Shown: piece after piece, positions 13,607 to 15,901 of the stretch
Layout: each line of letters opens with the position of its first letter
Position numbering within the stretch: the stretch's first letter is position 1
NCBI GenBank assembly: GCA_947176485.1
Contig: CAMWQS010000026.1
Coordinates: 1 to 15,901 of the forward strand
Reading direction: 5' to 3'
From: an uncultured Clostridia bacterium
Lineage (GTDB): Bacteria > Bacillota > Clostridia > Christensenellales > Borkfalkiaceae
DNA: 15,901 nt
Program-made: the position numbers and the translations under genes
Notes under the pieces: generated by a model
Told to the model about the DNA's origin: nothing
Seen by the model: the letters and a program-made list of their open reading frames with translations, nothing else
Database searches by the model: none

Positions 13607-15901
13607 ATGATGGAGAAAACTTACAACCCGAAAGAATTCGAGGATAGACTGTATAAAGAATGGGAGGACGGCGACTGCTTCAAGGCGGTCAGGGACGATA
13701 GCAAAGTGCCCTTTACCGTTATGATGCCGCCCCCTAATATTACGGGTCAGCTTCATATGGGGCACGCCATGGACGAAACCTTGCAGGACACCATCGTCCG
13801 CTTCAAGCGTATGCAGGGCTATTGCACGCTGTGGCTTCCCGGTACCGACCACGCCTCTATTGCAACCGAGGTCAAGGTTGTCGAACAAGTCAAAAAAGAG
13901 GGTCTGTCAAAGGAAAGCTTGGGCAGAGAAGGCTTTTTACAGCGCGTCTGGCAGTGGACGGATAAGTACAACGCGAGGATAGTTCAACAGCTTAAAAAGC
14001 TCGGCTCCTCGTGCGACTGGTCGCGCCTTACCTTCACCATGGACGAAAAGTGCTCCAAGGCGGTAAGGGAGGTGTTCGTAAACCTCTACGACAAAAAGCT
14101 CATTTACAAGGGTAGCAGAATTATCAACTGGTGCCCCTGCTGTAAAACGGGGATTTCTGACGTCGAAGTGGAATACGCGGAAGAGAACGGCAACTTCTGG
14201 CACATAAATTACCCCGTAGAGGGTGAGGATATCTGCCTCGAAGTGGCAACCACCCGCCCCGAAACTATGTTCGGCGATACCGCCGTTGCGGTGAACCCCA
14301 AGGACAAACGCTATAAGCACCTTATCGGCAAGAACGTAATTTTGCCCGTAGTCGGTAAAGCCATTCCAATCGTCGGCGACGAACACGCGGATATGGAAAA
14401 GGGCACCGGATGCGTTAAAATAACGCCCGCGCACGACCCGAACGACTTCGAGGTAGGTTTAAGACACAATCTGCCCGTCGTCCGCGTTATGAACGACGAC
14501 GGTACCATGAACGAGCTTGCCGGCAAATACGCGGGTCTTGACAGATACGAGTGCAGAAAACAGCTCGTTGAAGAATTAAAGGCGAGCGGCGCGCTCGTCA
14601 AGGTTGAACCGCACGCCCACAACGTCGGGCACTGCTACCGCTGCAACACCACGATAGAGCCTATCGTTTCAAAGCAGTGGTTCGTTAAAATGGAAAAGCT
14701 TGCCCGCCCCGCAATCGACGCGGTTACGGACAAGAAGGTTACCTTCGTTCCCGAAAGGTTCGCAAAAATTTATTACAACTGGATGGAGAACGTCAAGGAT
14801 TGGTGTATTTCCCGTCAGCTTTGGTGGGGGCACCGTATACCCGTCTGGCACTGTGAGGACTGCGGCAAAGAAATTTGCGTTAAGGACGACCCCAAGGCTT
14901 GCCCCGACTGCGGCAGCAAGCGTTTAACTCAGGAAGAGGACGTTTTAGACACTTGGTTCTCGTCGGCGCTGTGGCCCTTCTCAACGCTGGGCTTCCCCGA
15001 CGACACTTCCGATTTGGAATACTTCTACCCCGGCGACGTTTTGGTTACGGGCTACGATATAATTTTCTTCTGGGTTGCCAGAATGATTTTCTCGGGACTT
15101 GAGCATATGCGCAAGGTTCCCTTCCGCGACGTGCTTATCCACGGGCTCGTCCGCGACGAGAAGGGTAGGAAGATGTCCAAATCCTTGGGCAACGGCGTCG
15201 ACCCCCTCGAAGTTATCGACAAATACGGCGCGGACAGCTTGCGCTTCTCGCTGTTACAGGGCGTTGCGCCCGGCAACGACACTCGCTATTCTGACGCGAA
15301 GGTCGAGGCGTGCCGCAACTTTATGAACAAAATCTGGAACGCAAGCCGTTTCGTCATTATGAGTGCGGAGGGCGCAAAGGTTAAGCCCTTGGAGGAAGTT
15401 AAGCTTTCCCACGCGGATAAGTGGATAATTTCCCGCTTGCAGTCGGCTATACGCGACGTAACGCTAACCTTGAACAAGTTCGAGTTCGGCGTTGCTTGCC
15501 AAATTATGTACGACTTCACGTGGTCGGACTTCTGCGACTGGTATATCGAGCTCGTCAAGCCCGCATTAAAGTCGGACGACGAGGCAAAGCGCGACGGCGC
15601 GTTGTCAGTTCTCGTATTCGTTTTGGAAAATGCGTTAAAGCTTTTGCACCCGTTCATTCCGTTCATTACGGACGAAATCTACCGTAACCTTCCGAACACC
15701 GAAGGCACTATTATGACTAAGGAATTCCCCCGCTATAACGCAAAGCGCGCCTACAAGAAGGACGCGGCGGCGTTCGAGGGGATAAAGGAAATTATAACGG
15801 CGGTGCGTGCGGCAAAAACCGAGCTTGACTGCCCGCCTTCGCGCAAGGTCAGCCTTTATATCGTTACCGAAAGCAAGCGGCTTATTTCCGCAAACCAAGA
15901 C
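13607..15901 (+). CDS. valS: Valine--tRNA ligase, 3' end outside window
   Basis: ValRS charges tRNA-Val with valine in the cytoplasm. The frame is open to the window edge, giving 765 residues of a protein normally near 880, so the C-terminal part including the coiled-coil arm is missing. The class I HIGH motif is HMGH (50-53), in PPPNITGQLHMGHAMDETLQD. KMSKS is at 522-526, in GRKMSKSLGN. The editing domain contains NWCPCCKTGISDVEVEY, ATTRPETMFGDTAVAVNP and a THDPNDFE-like AHDPNDFEVG. Zinc-ribbon cysteines appear in CEDCGKEICV and CPDCGS, before DVLDTWFSSALWPFSTLG. Cysteine pairs and DTWFSS wording match the bacterial ValS family. Two ATG codons are adjacent; I take the first, 8 nt after AGGTG, but the second is equally possible. 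No frameshift was seen. Confidence 0.96.
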   Translation, partial: MMEKTYNPKEFEDRLYKEWEDGDCFKAVRDDSKVPFTVMMPPPNITGQLHMGHAMDETLQDTIVRFKRMQGYCTLWLPGTDHASIATEVKVVEQVKKEGLSKESLGREGFLQRVWQWTDKYNARIVQQLKKLGSSCDWSRLTFTMDEKCSKAVREVFVNLYDKKLIYKGSRIINWCPCCKTGISDVEVEYAEENGNFWHINYPVEGEDICLEVATTRPETMFGDTAVAVNPKDKRYKHLIGKNVILPVVGKAIPIVGDEHADMEKGTGCVKITPAHDPNDFEVGLRHNLPVVRVMNDDGTMNELAGKYAGLDRYECRKQLVEELKASGALVKVEPHAHNVGHCYRCNTTIEPIVSKQWFVKMEKLARPAIDAVTDKKVTFVPERFAKIYYNWMENVKDWCISRQLWWGHRIPVWHCEDCGKEICVKDDPKACPDCGSKRLTQEEDVLDTWFSSALWPFSTLGFPDDTSDLEYFYPGDVLVTGYDIIFFWVARMIFSGLEHMRKVPFRDVLIHGLVRDEKGRKMSKSLGNGVDPLEVIDKYGADSLRFSLLQGVAPGNDTRYSDAKVEACRNFMNKIWNASRFVIMSAEGAKVKPLEEVKLSHADKWIISRLQSAIRDVTLTLNKFEFGVACQIMYDFTWSDFCDWYIELVKPALKSDDEAKRDGALSVLVFVLENALKLLHPFIPFITDEIYRNLPNTEGTIMTKEFPRYNAKRAYKKDAAAFEGIKEIITAVRAAKTELDCPPSRKVSLYIVTESKRLISANQD

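Noticed and set aside
13496..15898. Several - strand open frames across the valS region
   Set aside because: The + strand frame is continuous, with HMGH, KMSKS and zinc motifs. The antisense frames result from codon bias in GC-rich third positions.

Overview
The window looks like chromosomal DNA of an anaerobic low-to-mid GC Bacillota, most likely a clostridial lineage. The grounds are a monomeric group B [FeFe] hydrogenase, strong Shine-Dalgarno sites, consensus sigma-A promoters with 17-nt spacers, and the prmA-rsmE-mtaB-HIT gene order typical of Firmicutes. I cannot place it more precisely. There are no tRNA or rRNA genes, IS elements, phage genes or CRISPR arrays. Coding density is high and no gene-free stretch exceeds about 220 bases.

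Left part (1-3705, + strand). After the terminator of an unseen upstream gene, a perfect TTGACA-17-TATAAT promoter drives an Lgt-family membrane protein, which overlaps by ATGA with a group B [FeFe] hydrogenase. A roughly 130-base spacer with strong base-pairing potential follows. Next comes a short thioredoxin-reductase-like flavoprotein that keeps its FAD site and CATC redox centre but lacks the usual NADPH-binding motifs, then a terminator. This suggests a low-potential redox island in which the reductase may take electrons from ferredoxin.

Centre (3715-9465, + strand). A good promoter starts a six-gene operon: an MgtC/SapB membrane protein, prmA (ribosomal protein L11 methyltransferase), rsmE (16S rRNA U1498 methyltransferase), mtaB (tRNA ms2t6A37 methylthiotransferase), a PrsW-like intramembrane protease with a large extra C-terminal module, and a HIT-family hydrolase. 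The last five genes overlap or nearly touch. It is a translation-apparatus modification operon with two membrane proteins added. It ends at a perfect GC-rich hairpin shared with the convergent regulator gene.

Right part (9465-15901). A WYL-domain regulator on the - strand is divergent from two tiny coupled genes: a 61-residue soluble protein and a 26-residue single-span membrane peptide. Behind another shared terminator lies a three-gene - strand operon (lipoprotein binding protein, ATPase, permease) for an SsuABC/TauABC/ThiXYZ-type importer of unknown substrate. Divergent from it, a perfect consensus promoter drives valS, which runs off the window.

The most notable unexplained items are a 29-base repeat whose two copies (27/29 identical) each start inside the stop codon of a gene and lie in the sense direction, the divergent regulator/microprotein pair, and the NADPH-motif-less thioredoxin-reductase-like protein next to a hydrogenase.
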